This document shows, piece by piece, positions 43,888 to 53,089 of a DNA stretch of 64,000 bases (position 1 is its first letter; the number at the start of each line of letters is the position of its first letter). A model generated the notes under the pieces. The model did not search any database, was not told the origin of the DNA, and saw only the letters and a program-made list of their open reading frames with translations. The DNA is from Alkalitalea saponilacus (lineage in GTDB: Bacteria; Bacteroidota; Bacteroidia; Bacteroidales; Marinilabiliaceae). Both the position numbers and the translations under genes were made by a program. The stretch spans positions 62,001-126,000 of the forward strand of contig NZ_FUYV01000003.1 of assembly GCF_900168165.1 (NCBI RefSeq), given 5' to 3'.

Positions 43888-46257
43888 TTAAAATTCTATC
43901 TTTAATAATAGCTGAATGTTTCTGCCCGGTTCAGGGATCTCTAGATTTCTATAAAAACTGATGTGGTTATAGTATCTTTTGTTTAAAAGGTTATGTCCGG
44001 TAATATTGAGTTCTGAATTTAATCCGCTTATTTTAAATGGGACAGATATTGCTGAACCAAGCAGGATGTAACCGGGTGTGGTTTTCTCGTTTCTCGCGAT
44101 GCGGTTTTGCGAAGATGCCACACGAGAGTTGAGAGATATTCGCAATGGCAGGTCATTGGTCGCACTTCTCACCAATCTGGTTAGCTCTATAAATCCATTG
44201 GCTGGCGGCGAAAAAGGCAGGGGGTAGGCAGCATTGTTCTCTTGTGCAATTTGTTGATTGTAGAGCCATTCGGCGTTTATTTCAATTTGCCATTCTGAAT
44301 GGAACTCTTCAAAATAACTGAATTCCACTCCCGACATAATTGCTTCAGATTCTGAAAACCTGAAAATTTGTCCTGTGTGAGGAAGATGGCTCCACTCACC
44401 TGAGGGCCGCAGGAATATGTAGTTTGAAAAATGATAAAAATAGGGTGATACACTGATTTGGCGTGTATCGGTTTTATAATTTAGGGTGATGTCTGTAAAA
44501 AATCCTCTTTCCGGCGTAAGTAGCGGATCGCCCAGTTCGTGGCGAAAGGATCCGTGATGAACTCCATTGGCTCCTAATTCTATGGCCGTTGGTGCTCTGA
44601 AACTTTCTCCCAGATTCATGGACAGATTAAGACTCTGGGTTGCATTCCATGTAGCTCCAATCAACCAACTGTAGTTATTGAATTGTCTGTCGGTCTCGAA
44701 GGACCGCCTGGCATAAAAGTCCGCTGTTTCAGCATCTCTTCCCTGGTTAATCATGTATTGTTGCAATATGGGATCAAAATATCCTTCCGTTTTTAACGAG
44801 ATTAAATCATATCTGATGCCGCCATTAAATTTCCACCTTCTGCCCGGCTCGTATTCATATTTTATGAACCCTCCGGCTGATGTTCTCTCATAGTCCGGTA
44901 GCAAAAAAGCATATCCATTAGTTTTATTTTTTTGCCATTGGGTTTGAATACCGGAGGTAATCGCGTGTATTGGTGTGAATCTATAATTCCATCTCCCGTT
45001 TGCACTATATGTGGTCAGATTAAAATCCAGTTCCAGATCGGGATTGGTTTGCGGTGGAGGCTGGTTTCCAAAATGGGTATGAAATTCGGCCCTTTCTTGC
45101 CTGTGGTTGTTTTGAACACCCAGATCCAGCATTAGACTGGAGTGGGGAGTGTGAATGGTTGTGTTAGATGTAATGGATAAATGTTCCACATTCTGATATG
45201 GCATATCTATGTTTCTTGAGTTGCCATCGTCCTCAACCCTCCTTAAATCCGGGATTCCATGTGCTCCGGGGAAAAAACCTGATTTTTGCCATACTCGTGT
45301 AGCTGTCATACTGGTTCTCCAAAATTCACCCAGATACCCGGTTTGAAAAAAGAGATTATAATCATGTCCGGCACTGTTTTTTAGTTTCCGGTTGTGAATT
45401 GGGATATTTCTGGTGAGATATACAATGGAATCCGTTGGAACGCGATAGTCGCCATATTCAATGAGAGTGATCCTGCTTTTAAAGAAAAGCCGGTTTTGTC
45501 GTCCCTGCAATAGGAGTGAACCACCCACAGTTTCATTTACAGTTTTCCCCAGAAGATGAAAAGAACCGCTGATTCCTTCTGTTGGTGGTCGACGGTTGGA
45601 TATTTCAAGAATTCCTCCAATGGCGTCACTTCCATGCTCTAGTGACGCAGCTCCTTTTATTATTTCCACCTGCTCCGAAAGAAACGGATCAATTTCAAGA
45701 CCATGATCGGCTCCCCACTGCTGACCTTCCTGCTTCAGACCATTATTAACCACCACAACCCGGTTGAATCCCATTCCCCTTATTACAGGTTTTGAAGCAG
45801 CAGCACCGATATCCATCGCGTTAAACCCGCTTTGGCGTTCAAGACTGCGCACCAATGTTCCATTAAACTGCCGCTCTAATTGGTCTGCATAAATAATATC
45901 CCTGTTAAGTCCCGGAGCTGTTTGCATGTTATTTCCCCTTACTTTAACCTCGTGGAGATGAATGTTGTCGGGTGTCAGCCTGATGCGCAGATGCTTGTGT
46001 TCATTAACCATCAGCAGCGTGTCGAAAGTTTCATAACCCATAAAGGATACAGACAATTGAATTTGACCGGCAGTAATTTGATTAAAGACAAAGCGTCCGT
46101 TGTCATCTGTTACACTCTGTTCTTTGTCTGTTTGAACATAGCTTCCGGGAACCGGCATGTTGTTTTCATCAAGAACAAGGCCTGCAATATGATACCTGTC
46201 TTGCGAGAATATGTGAACAGTTTGTAATGCAAAAAGAATGATTACGATTATACGCAT
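43888..46257 (-). CDS. TonB-dependent receptor with carboxypeptidase-like N-terminal domain, probably for a metal
   Basis: A 789-residue outer-membrane receptor: signal to about residue 19, CarboxypepD_reg-like domain (IAGLVLDENNMPVPGSYVQT) to about 105, and a plug with KPVIRGMGFNRVVVVNNGLK and SEQVEIIKGAASLEHGSDAI near 195-215. The large barrel ends in NIQLLLKIEF with the terminal Phe. Plug features (QEGQQWGADHGLEID) resemble receptors of the zinc/copper type. It is bracketed by two Cys/His-rich small proteins and followed by a His-tailed lipoprotein. Metal import is the best guess; the ion is not determinable. Confidence 0.88.
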   Translation of the reverse strand: MRIIVIILFALQTVHIFSQDRYHIAGLVLDENNMPVPGSYVQTDKEQSVTDDNGRFVFNQITAGQIQLSVSFMGYETFDTLLMVNEHKHLRIRLTPDNIHLHEVKVRGNNMQTAPGLNRDIIYADQLERQFNGTLVRSLERQSGFNAMDIGAAASKPVIRGMGFNRVVVVNNGLKQEGQQWGADHGLEIDPFLSEQVEIIKGAASLEHGSDAIGGILEISNRRPPTEGISGSFHLLGKTVNETVGGSLLLQGRQNRLFFKSRITLIEYGDYRVPTDSIVYLTRNIPIHNRKLKNSAGHDYNLFFQTGYLGEFWRTSMTATRVWQKSGFFPGAHGIPDLRRVEDDGNSRNIDMPYQNVEHLSITSNTTIHTPHSSLMLDLGVQNNHRQERAEFHTHFGNQPPPQTNPDLELDFNLTTYSANGRWNYRFTPIHAITSGIQTQWQKNKTNGYAFLLPDYERTSAGGFIKYEYEPGRRWKFNGGIRYDLISLKTEGYFDPILQQYMINQGRDAETADFYARRSFETDRQFNNYSWLIGATWNATQSLNLSMNLGESFRAPTAIELGANGVHHGSFRHELGDPLLTPERGFFTDITLNYKTDTRQISVSPYFYHFSNYIFLRPSGEWSHLPHTGQIFRFSESEAIMSGVEFSYFEEFHSEWQIEINAEWLYNQQIAQENNAAYPLPFSPPANGFIELTRLVRSATNDLPLRISLNSRVASSQNRIARNEKTTPGYILLGSAISVPFKISGLNSELNITGHNLLNKRYYNHISFYRNLEIPEPGRNIQLLLKIEF

Positions 46258-46466
46258 ATGCGTTTAAATATTAAAAGGATTAATCCATGAGATTATTTGG
46301 GTTGTTCAAAACCACACAGATTAGTGAATATGCCTAAAAAGTAGATTTTTTCTAAACTTCAGAACTGAATCAATCTCACCGACTTTATCTTTCAGAGAGA
46401 TCCTACTCATTTCGGGCGTAAAGAGTAAGACACCTTTGGATAATTTCATATTTAACCAAGATATAT

Positions 46467-46489
46467 GTTAATTGCTGAAGGCAATTAAC
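46467..46489 (-). promoter_or_regulatory. Hairpin between the small Cys-rich gene and the TonB receptor
   Basis: GTTAATTGC and GCAATTAAC form a perfect 9-bp stem with a 5-base loop, about 40 bases past the stop of the 46527-46913 gene. It may terminate or attenuate transcription into the receptor gene. Confidence 0.45.
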
Positions 46490-46526
46490 CAAAACATGGT
46501 TGATTAAAACTAATGAGATAAGAAAT

Positions 46527-46913
46527 TTATACTTTAGAAGGGGGTGGTGCTCTGAGTTGCTTGTGGAGTCCGGTAAAAGAATGATGTAGGGCAATATTTA
46601 ATCCCGGAATAGGGGAATGTGGTAAGTTGACTATTGCTTGAGCAATACTTCTCTTTAATTCTGAGCAAAAGGTAAATTCATACTGACACACTAAACATGT
46701 TGAAACATCTTCGGCTTCGATCAGCCATAAATCACCATCATAATTTACTACAGCAGAAATTGAATTGTGATGTGGAATATGACAACAGGCATGACTTTCA
46801 TGGCACTCTGCAAAGTGTTCCATTTTATGGAACGACTGAAACAGCATGGTAAAAAGCATTACCAATGCCGGAACAGGTGCCACATATGTTAACCATTTAG
46901 ATCGCTTCATCAC
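46527..46913 (-). CDS. Small Cys/His-rich exported protein ending RAPPP
   Basis: A 128-residue protein: hydrophobic segment (VAPVPALVMLFTMLFQSF), then a dense metal-ligand-like stretch HKMEHFAECHESHACCHIPH, a CLVCQYEFTFC cluster, and the C-terminus LRAPPPSKV. Organisation and ending parallel the 43551-43886 product on the other side of the TonB receptor. A TAGTTTTG box (minus strand, 46934-46941) lies about 20 bases upstream of the start. It probably opens the metal-related gene group. The family name is not certain. Confidence 0.62.
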   Translation of the reverse strand: MMKRSKWLTYVAPVPALVMLFTMLFQSFHKMEHFAECHESHACCHIPHHNSISAVVNYDGDLWLIEAEDVSTCLVCQYEFTFCSELKRSIAQAIVNLPHSPIPGLNIALHHSFTGLHKQLRAPPPSKV

Positions 46914-47110
46914 TTTTTTTGATTCTCAATATACAAAACTAATAAATAGGGGGGAATGTTTCGGCTTTTATTGTTTTTTAGCATTTGAAAATGATTTTGT
47001 GCAATCGTATTTTCGGTATTCATCTGTTTATTTCTTCCATTTGTCGAATTTGGGTTGGCTTAATCAGTTGTATAGCCTATTTTTAAACCATAATTCTTTA
47101 ATTAATTATT

Positions 47111-47806
47111 ATGGGTAGTTGTAAAGCATCCGGAAAATATGGTTTTGGCCTGGTAGTATTACTGGCTGGTTTGGTATTGTTGGGAGGTAATCTTGGATTG
47201 ATTCCCGAACATGTTTATAATGTAATAATGCGCTGGCCAATGATACTGGTGGCCATATCATTGATCAGCTTTATTAATCGAGATTGGCTTGCCGGCCTAA
47301 TTTTACTGACCATCGGTTCCTATTTTATGATGCCGCATCTTGTCGATGATTTTTCCATGAGGGAAATATGGAAATATTGGCCTGTTTTGTTGATTATAAT
47401 TGGTGTCGCAATTTTAAGAGGCAAGCGAAAAAAAAACGCTCCTTTACACTATCACTCCAACAACGACGATTATATTGAAGAGATTACAATTTTTGGAGGA
47501 AATGTTACCCGAATTGACTCTAAAAACCTTAAGGGAGGGGAGATAACTTCAATATTTGGAGGAAGCGAGATTAATCTTATTGATGCAGAACTATCAGACG
47601 ATGGCGCAACCATTGAGATGACGGCCATCTTTGGAGGAGTGAAACTGATCGTTCCCCGCCAATGGAATATAAAGATTGAGGTCACAAGTATTCTGGGAGG
47701 TTTTACCGATAAGCGCGTACCCGGAGGTGAAGGTGTTGATACCAGTAAAATATTGGTTATTAAAGGAGAAACAATATTCGGCGGAGGAGAGTTGGTGAGT
47801 TATTGA
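47111..47806 (+). CDS. LiaF-like membrane protein with LiaI-type transmembrane region
   Basis: A 231-residue protein. Four hydrophobic segments in residues 10-105 (FGLVVLLAGLVLLGG, WPMILVAISLISF, WLAGLILLTIGSYF, YWPVLLIIIGVAIL) are followed by a repetitive beta region with IFGG-type turns (ITIFGGNVTR, SIFGGSEINLID, AIFGGVKLIVP, SILGGFTDKR, TIFGGGELVSY). This is the layout of DUF5668 plus the LiaF/DUF2154 C-terminal domain, found in proteins that modulate LiaRS-type envelope-stress signalling. The ABC transporter and LytS/LytTR genes follow on the same strand after 259 bases, which suits a shared function. Confidence 0.85.
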   Translation: MGSCKASGKYGFGLVVLLAGLVLLGGNLGLIPEHVYNVIMRWPMILVAISLISFINRDWLAGLILLTIGSYFMMPHLVDDFSMREIWKYWPVLLIIIGVAILRGKRKKNAPLHYHSNNDDYIEEITIFGGNVTRIDSKNLKGGEITSIFGGSEINLIDAELSDDGATIEMTAIFGGVKLIVPRQWNIKIEVTSILGGFTDKRVPGGEGVDTSKILVIKGETIFGGGELVSY

Positions 47807-48065
47807 TGCAAGGATATGACCTTATAAATCTTGTTGTGTATTCCAATAAATAATGGTTTAAATATATTAAGTTCTGGACATTGTTCCTGAATTTGTTCTG
47901 GCCATAGCAGATGGCCTGACTAGCTTGTTTATTGAATGGCTCATCGGAAACTTGTTCAATTGAGATGGTCATTCAATCCCAAAACATGTTGATCTGGTAG
48001 TTTTAATGATTTTTCTGAAGCAGCTAAGGAATTAAGATATACTGTAAATTAAAAGGATCAAAAAG

Positions 48066-48995
48066 GTGGCTAAACAAGAAATTTTAAAAGTAGAGGGATT
48101 ACGAAAGCGCTTTAAAGATATAGACGCGGTCAATAAGATTTCCTTTTCTGTTGCAGAAGGAGATGTGTTTGCATTTTTAGGACCCAATGGTGCAGGTAAA
48201 ACAACAACCATAAGAATTTTAATGGATATCATTCATGCCGATGAGGGCGCCATTAGCTGGAACCTAAAAGGGCAGGGAAATGGTTTTTCTATAGCATCCC
48301 TGCTGGGTTACCTTCCAGAAGAGCGGGGACTTTATCTGGATTTACCGGTAATTAATTCTCTGATTTATCTGGCCGGCATCAGAGGGATGCAGAAATCTAA
48401 AGCAAAGATTGCTGCCATGCATTGGCTCGAAAAGTTAGAGTTGGCTGATCGAGCAAATGAAAAGCTACAGGCGCTTTCCAAAGGAAATCAACAGAAAATT
48501 CAGTTTATTGCCTCAATATTGCATGAACCGGAATTTGTAATTCTGGATGAGCCTTTTTCGGGATTTGATCCTATTAATCAGGAGAAATTCATAGAGTTCA
48601 TCAAAGAGATTAACTACAACGGCACAACAGTTCTGTTAAGTGCTCATCAAATGCCATTGGTTGAGAAAGTCGCCAACAAAGTATTTTTGATAAACGACGG
48701 ATGTGAAATATATAATGGCTCATTGTCCGATATCTATAATAAATTTGGCGACAGGATGGTTATAGATCTGGCTTTTGAAGATCATGCACCATTAAACAAA
48801 GTCTCCGAAATTGAAGAAGTTGAGGATATTGAGTCTGTAGATGAAAAGCAGATAAAAGTAACTTTTATGCCCGGAACCAAGATGGAGCCCATCTTAAATA
48901 AATTATCCGGTTTTGCGGGAATTACAGAATTCAGGACTCAAAAATATACATTACATGATATTTTTCTTAATCTGGTTAAAAATCATCGTTCATGA
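48066..48995 (+). CDS. ABC transporter ATP-binding protein, NatA-like
   Basis: A 309-residue ATPase starting at GTG, with an AAGGATCAAAAAG leader. Walker A GPNGAGKTT (39-47), signature LSKGNQQKI near 136, Walker B FVILDEPFSGFDP near 157, and the switch His in LLSAHQM are all present. A C-terminal domain of about 80 residues follows (ITEFRTQKYTLHDIFLNL), typical of exporters for drugs or Na+. It overlaps its permease by 4 bases (ATGA), so the two form one unit. Confidence 0.9.
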   Translation: MAKQEILKVEGLRKRFKDIDAVNKISFSVAEGDVFAFLGPNGAGKTTTIRILMDIIHADEGAISWNLKGQGNGFSIASLLGYLPEERGLYLDLPVINSLIYLAGIRGMQKSKAKIAAMHWLEKLELADRANEKLQALSKGNQQKIQFIASILHEPEFVILDEPFSGFDPINQEKFIEFIKEINYNGTTVLLSAHQMPLVEKVANKVFLINDGCEIYNGSLSDIYNKFGDRMVIDLAFEDHAPLNKVSEIEEVEDIESVDEKQIKVTFMPGTKMEPILNKLSGFAGITEFRTQKYTLHDIFLNLVKNHRS

Positions 48996-50179
48996 ATTAT
49001 TGGTTACAATTAAAGACAGTTATGTTGTGGGAGTACCATCGTTTCTTTAAGATAAAGAATGAATTGATTGGTATTGTTATAATGCTTGTGTTTTTCGTGA
49101 TAGGTTTTTTTGGAAGCAGTTATGCGTTTAAGGCATCTCAGGATAAATCTCCAATACATGTTGCGGAAGGCGTTGATGGAGAGCTGATTGAATTGTTAAG
49201 CGAAAACTTTGATGTGACAATTTTAGATGATCGGGAGCAGGAGACTTTTATTGCAGAGTTGCCTGAAAGAAAATCAGGATCGCTTTTAACTCAGGAGGGA
49301 GCAACATTTGAAGTTCACAGTTGGAGAAATTCCGGAAGGATAAAAGAGTTGCAAAGTTATCTGGATGAATACCGCAGCGGACTTGCCATGCGAGAAATAG
49401 ATTTGCCAAAAGAGAGTTTGCAATATGTTTTAAAGCCTGCAACTGTTAAAGAGGTTTATTATTTCACAGCCGGAAGCAGGGAACGAAGGATCATGGCAAT
49501 CTTTTTTTCGGGAATGATGGTGATGGCTGTTTTTATTAGTTTCGCATATCAGTTCACAGCTATTACAGGCGAAAAACAACTGCGAATTACAGAGCAGATT
49601 GTTTCAGCTATTCGGCCACAGGTCTGGATGGATGGGAAAATTTTGGGCATTACATTGACTGGATTCTCTTCTATCCTAATTTATACAATCATCAGTATTT
49701 TAGGTGGAATTATTTATTTTCAGATAACCGGCTCTCCGTTATCTAGCGTACTGGCATATTTGCATTTGCCTTCCATCCTGCTTTTTTTATCATTTACTGT
49801 GGTTGGGGTATTACTTTGGAATTCGGTTTTAGCCGCAATAGCTTCAATTATAACTGATCCCAATAACTCAGTCAAATCATCTTTAATGATTTTGCCTTCA
49901 TTGTTTGTAGGAGCCTCATTTTTGCTTCTTTTAAATCCCGATAATCACGTAGCTGTTTTTCTGTCATGGTTTCCACTTTTTTCAGCTTCTGCAATGCCAA
50001 TGCGTTTTGTGGTAACTGATGTTGCATGGTGGGAACTTATGGGATCGTTTATTTTTTTAGCGTTAGCTTTTTATTTTATAAGAAAACTTGCTGCCCGGAT
50101 ATTTCATGTTTCCATTTTGATAAATGGAAACGAACCAACATGGAAGGATGTTTTTCGCATGCTTAAAGAGTCCAAATAA
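48992..50179 (+). CDS. ABC-2 type permease, NatB-like
   Basis: A 395-residue membrane protein. One membrane segment near residues 22-44 is followed by a large extracytoplasmic domain (about 45-165) and then five or six membrane segments between 170 and 375, the arrangement of NatB-type ABC-2 exporters. It overlaps the ATPase gene by 4 bases and precedes the LytS-like kinase by 8, so transporter and two-component genes are co-transcribed. The substrate is unknown. Confidence 0.87.
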   Translation: MNYWLQLKTVMLWEYHRFFKIKNELIGIVIMLVFFVIGFFGSSYAFKASQDKSPIHVAEGVDGELIELLSENFDVTILDDREQETFIAELPERKSGSLLTQEGATFEVHSWRNSGRIKELQSYLDEYRSGLAMREIDLPKESLQYVLKPATVKEVYYFTAGSRERRIMAIFFSGMMVMAVFISFAYQFTAITGEKQLRITEQIVSAIRPQVWMDGKILGITLTGFSSILIYTIISILGGIIYFQITGSPLSSVLAYLHLPSILLFLSFTVVGVLLWNSVLAAIASIITDPNNSVKSSLMILPSLFVGASFLLLLNPDNHVAVFLSWFPLFSASAMPMRFVVTDVAWWELMGSFIFLALAFYFIRKLAARIFHVSILINGNEPTWKDVFRMLKESK

Positions 50180-50187
50180 TCAGTATT

Positions 50188-51237
50188 ATGCTGCACCCGG
50201 TTTTATCACATAAATATTCAGTATTCAGTCTGTTGCCTTTTTTGGTAATACATGCGCTGGTACCCGCAGCTCTTCTGTATTATTACGGCAACCTTAACTG
50301 GCAGGATGCATTTATTGATGGACTGGTTTATAGTGCTGTCATGGTGGTGGTGGGGTTCAGCTTATGGTATCCGATTGGCTATGGCGGCGGAGATAACTCG
50401 ATTTCAGGGAGATTGGTAACCAATATTTTGGTTGGGGTTTTAAGTGTAATTGCCTGGATGTTGGTTTCAGGAATTGTAAGTCACATGCTTCTTGGCCACA
50501 ATTCATATTATGTGTCGTTGGCTAAACAAATATTACCAATCCGCGCCTTATGGGGAATCGAACATTTTATGATGATTATGGTGATGTACCACTTTTTTGT
50601 GTTTTACCGCGACCTTGAGGAGAAACGTCTTCAGGAGGAGGTTTTAAAAAAACAGGTAAAGGAGTCTGAACTAAAATCGTTAAAATCCCAGTTGAATCCA
50701 CATTTTCTGTTCAACAGCCTTAATTCGGTGAGTTCGCTTACCATTACAGAGCCGGAAAAGGCTCGACGCATGATAACCCAACTTTCGGATCTGCTTCGCT
50801 ACTCGTTACGTAATAAACATACCGAATTAATTCCTGTATGTGATGAACTCCAAAATATACGTCGATATATGGATATTGAAAAGGTTCGGTTTGGCGACTT
50901 ATTAATTTATGAGGAGGAAGTGTCAGAAAAATGTAATCAGTGCAGGTTGCCGGCAATGATTTTACAACCATTGCTGGAAAACTCCATAAAGCACGGATTA
51001 TACGAAAGTCTTGATCCTGTTACGGTAAAGATTAAATGTGACTTTCAATATCCGAATCTGGAAATTTCAATTTCAAATAATTGCGATGCCACTTTACCTT
51101 CACCTAAAGGCGAAGGTATGGGACTTCGAAGTACAGCCAATATTCTTCGTAATATGTACAACCGGGAAGGTTTATTGAGAACAGAAAATGTCGGGGACGA
51201 ATTTAGGGTTCACTTGATTATCCCACAAAACAGTTAA
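50188..51237 (+). CDS. LytS-like sensor histidine kinase
   Basis: A 349-residue membrane kinase with four membrane segments in residues 12-145, a helical linker (EEVLKKQVKESELKSLKSQL), NPHFLFNSLNSVSSL with the phospho-His near residue 172, and an ATPase domain with ILQPLLENSIKHGL and GEGMGLRSTANILRN. It sits 8 bases after the permease and 3 bases before the LytTR regulator. It probably senses the state of the envelope or of the transporter next to it. Confidence 0.9.
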   Translation: MLHPVLSHKYSVFSLLPFLVIHALVPAALLYYYGNLNWQDAFIDGLVYSAVMVVVGFSLWYPIGYGGGDNSISGRLVTNILVGVLSVIAWMLVSGIVSHMLLGHNSYYVSLAKQILPIRALWGIEHFMMIMVMYHFFVFYRDLEEKRLQEEVLKKQVKESELKSLKSQLNPHFLFNSLNSVSSLTITEPEKARRMITQLSDLLRYSLRNKHTELIPVCDELQNIRRYMDIEKVRFGDLLIYEEEVSEKCNQCRLPAMILQPLLENSIKHGLYESLDPVTVKIKCDFQYPNLEISISNNCDATLPSPKGEGMGLRSTANILRNMYNREGLLRTENVGDEFRVHLIIPQNS

Positions 51238-51240
51238 GTT

Positions 51241-51993
51241 ATGGCAATAGATGGTTTTAAAGTTTTAATCATTGATGATGAACAACCTGCACGTCAATTG
51301 GTAAGGCTATATCTTAAAGATTTCAACGAAATTGAGATTGCGGGAGAATGCACCAACGGTTTTGATGCCATGAAAATGATTAAGGATATTAGCCCTGATT
51401 TAATATTTCTGGATATTCAGATGCCGAAAGTTAACGGGCTTGAATTGCTTGAGGTGCTTGAAAAAAGACCACAGGTAATTTTCACAACTGCATACGATGA
51501 GTTTGCTATCAAAGCTTTTGAATTAAATGCTGTAGACTACCTTTTAAAGCCATTTTCCAAAGAGAGGTTCGATTCTGCTGTAAAGAAAGCTATGGAGAGG
51601 GTAGGGAATAATTCTGAAACCATACAGGTCCCGGTTGAAAAGATCAGAGAAAACACTCCCGGACTTTTATCTCGAATTGTAGTGAAAAAAGGAAGTGGCA
51701 TGGAAGTCATTCCAGTAAATGAGATAATTTTCCTTGAAGCACAGGAAGATTATGTGATGATTTATACAGCAAAAGGCCGCTTTATGAAAAACCAAACAAT
51801 GAGTTACTATGAATCTCATCTGAATGAATCATCTTTTGTTCGAATTCATCGGTCATATATCGTCAACATCAGCAAGATATCCAGAATTGAGCCATATGAT
51901 AAGGATTCATATGTTGCCGTGGTTAATCCCGATCACAAACTGCGAATCAGCCGATCGGGATACAAAAAACTCAGAGAGCAACTGGGAATTTAA
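51241..51993 (+). CDS. LytTR response regulator
   Basis: A 250-residue regulator: receiver with IDDE at 11-14, phospho-Asp58 in DLIFLDIQMPKVNG and YLLKPFSK; the LytTR domain covers about 143-248 (EIIFLEAQEDYVMIYT, SSFVRIHRSYIVNISK, LRISRSGYKKLREQ). It is the last gene of the LiaF-like/ABC/LytS group. It most likely controls that operon, which is inference from arrangement. Confidence 0.9.
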   Translation: MAIDGFKVLIIDDEQPARQLVRLYLKDFNEIEIAGECTNGFDAMKMIKDISPDLIFLDIQMPKVNGLELLEVLEKRPQVIFTTAYDEFAIKAFELNAVDYLLKPFSKERFDSAVKKAMERVGNNSETIQVPVEKIRENTPGLLSRIVVKKGSGMEVIPVNEIIFLEAQEDYVMIYTAKGRFMKNQTMSYYESHLNESSFVRIHRSYIVNISKISRIEPYDKDSYVAVVNPDHKLRISRSGYKKLREQLGI

Positions 51994-52528
51994 CACATGA
52001 TTTCATTCCATTGTGTTTAAGATTTGTATTCAAATTGCCGCGTTGTACTCACCATTATGGCTATTCGCGTGTATGAGAGTTATTTGACTTCGTCGATCTG
52101 GCGATTCTCATATCTGGTTTCATTTGTTTTTTCCTACACAAAAATGCCCTTACAAATACTCCATTCACAAACATGGGCATTCTTATCCATGACCTTTTGG
52201 TAATGGATGATTGTTCTAATTTGGATACTTTACTTTTTTTTTGGGATCTAAAATGAGGGAGTGTAATTATCGTTATTTTTTACTTACGGTAACTGGATTT
52301 CTATCTTGTTGAATTATAGGTGTCTGCTTTTTTGGGGATAATTGATTACTATATTAAAGATTATCAATTGTACTGTATGATATTGTAATTTTATTATTTT
52401 TATGTATGTTTATGATATGACTTGTGTATAAATATTGTTTTGGTTGAAATTTGTGATAAAAATGGTTTTTAATATTATGGTTAAAGTGAAAGATAAAAAA
52501 AATATGATAATCAAATAAATTAATAGTA
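51994..52528. other. 535-base AT-rich intergenic region
   Basis: No ORF is supported. A weak inverted repeat AATGCCC (52143-52149) / GGGCATT (52175-52181) with a 25-base loop may terminate the LytTR operon. The last 250 bases are extremely AT-rich and probably contain the promoter for the DUF2589 genes, but no exact consensus box was found. Confidence 0.4.
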
Positions 52529-53035
52529 ATGGTATTTTGGAAAAGTAAGCCCACAAATAAACACACATTATCAGATATAATGAGGGGGATGCAGCATTCT
52601 GTTAATACTGCACAGGAGATATTGGCAAAACACTACGTCAATTTAATGGAGAAGTTTTTTGATGATGAAGGCAAGCCTGTTACACGCACGGTTTATTTGC
52701 CAGATAACAGAAGTATTGATGTTCCTGTTATCTCATTAATGAACCAACATTCGCTTTACGTAGATGAACTCGAAATTGATTTTAAGGCACAGATTAATGG
52801 AGTGGCTTTAAAAAACTTAAAGGAAGGGAAAGAAGACCTGGATCGTGCAAGTTTTGCCATTGATTTCACCCCTAGTGATCGAAGTGATAACGCCGTGTCT
52901 GTTAAAATCAAGTTTAAATCCTGCCAAAAACCTGAAGGCGTATCGAGAATAGTGGATGAATTTGATAAGACTATTTTACCGGTTGAAGACTTGCCAGATG
53001 AGCCTGAAAGCGATGAAATTCTTACGGATAGCTAA
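52529..53035 (+). CDS. DUF2589 family protein (1)
   Basis: A 168-residue soluble protein without a signal. The pattern MQHSVNTAQEILAKHYVNLM, then TRTVYLPDNRSIDVPVISLM and LYVDELEIDFKAQING, followed by VSVKIKFKSCQKPEGVSRIV, matches the DUF2589 layout: N-terminal helix, then a beta sandwich with two long strands. The C-terminal tail is acidic (DLPDEPESDE). Function unknown. It is paired with a second member 54 bases downstream, and both are closed by the terminator at 53689. Confidence 0.78.
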   Translation: MVFWKSKPTNKHTLSDIMRGMQHSVNTAQEILAKHYVNLMEKFFDDEGKPVTRTVYLPDNRSIDVPVISLMNQHSLYVDELEIDFKAQINGVALKNLKEGKEDLDRASFAIDFTPSDRSDNAVSVKIKFKSCQKPEGVSRIVDEFDKTILPVEDLPDEPESDEILTDS

Positions 53036-53089
53036 TGTTACTAACTGATTCACATTCAAAAATATCTTTAATCTTAAAACAAATATATT

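Noticed and set aside
46403-46594. 63-residue minus-strand ORF between the Cys-rich gene and the TonB receptor
   Set aside because: It overlaps the end of the 46527-46913 gene in another frame, and contains the hairpin at 46467-46489; no protein features.
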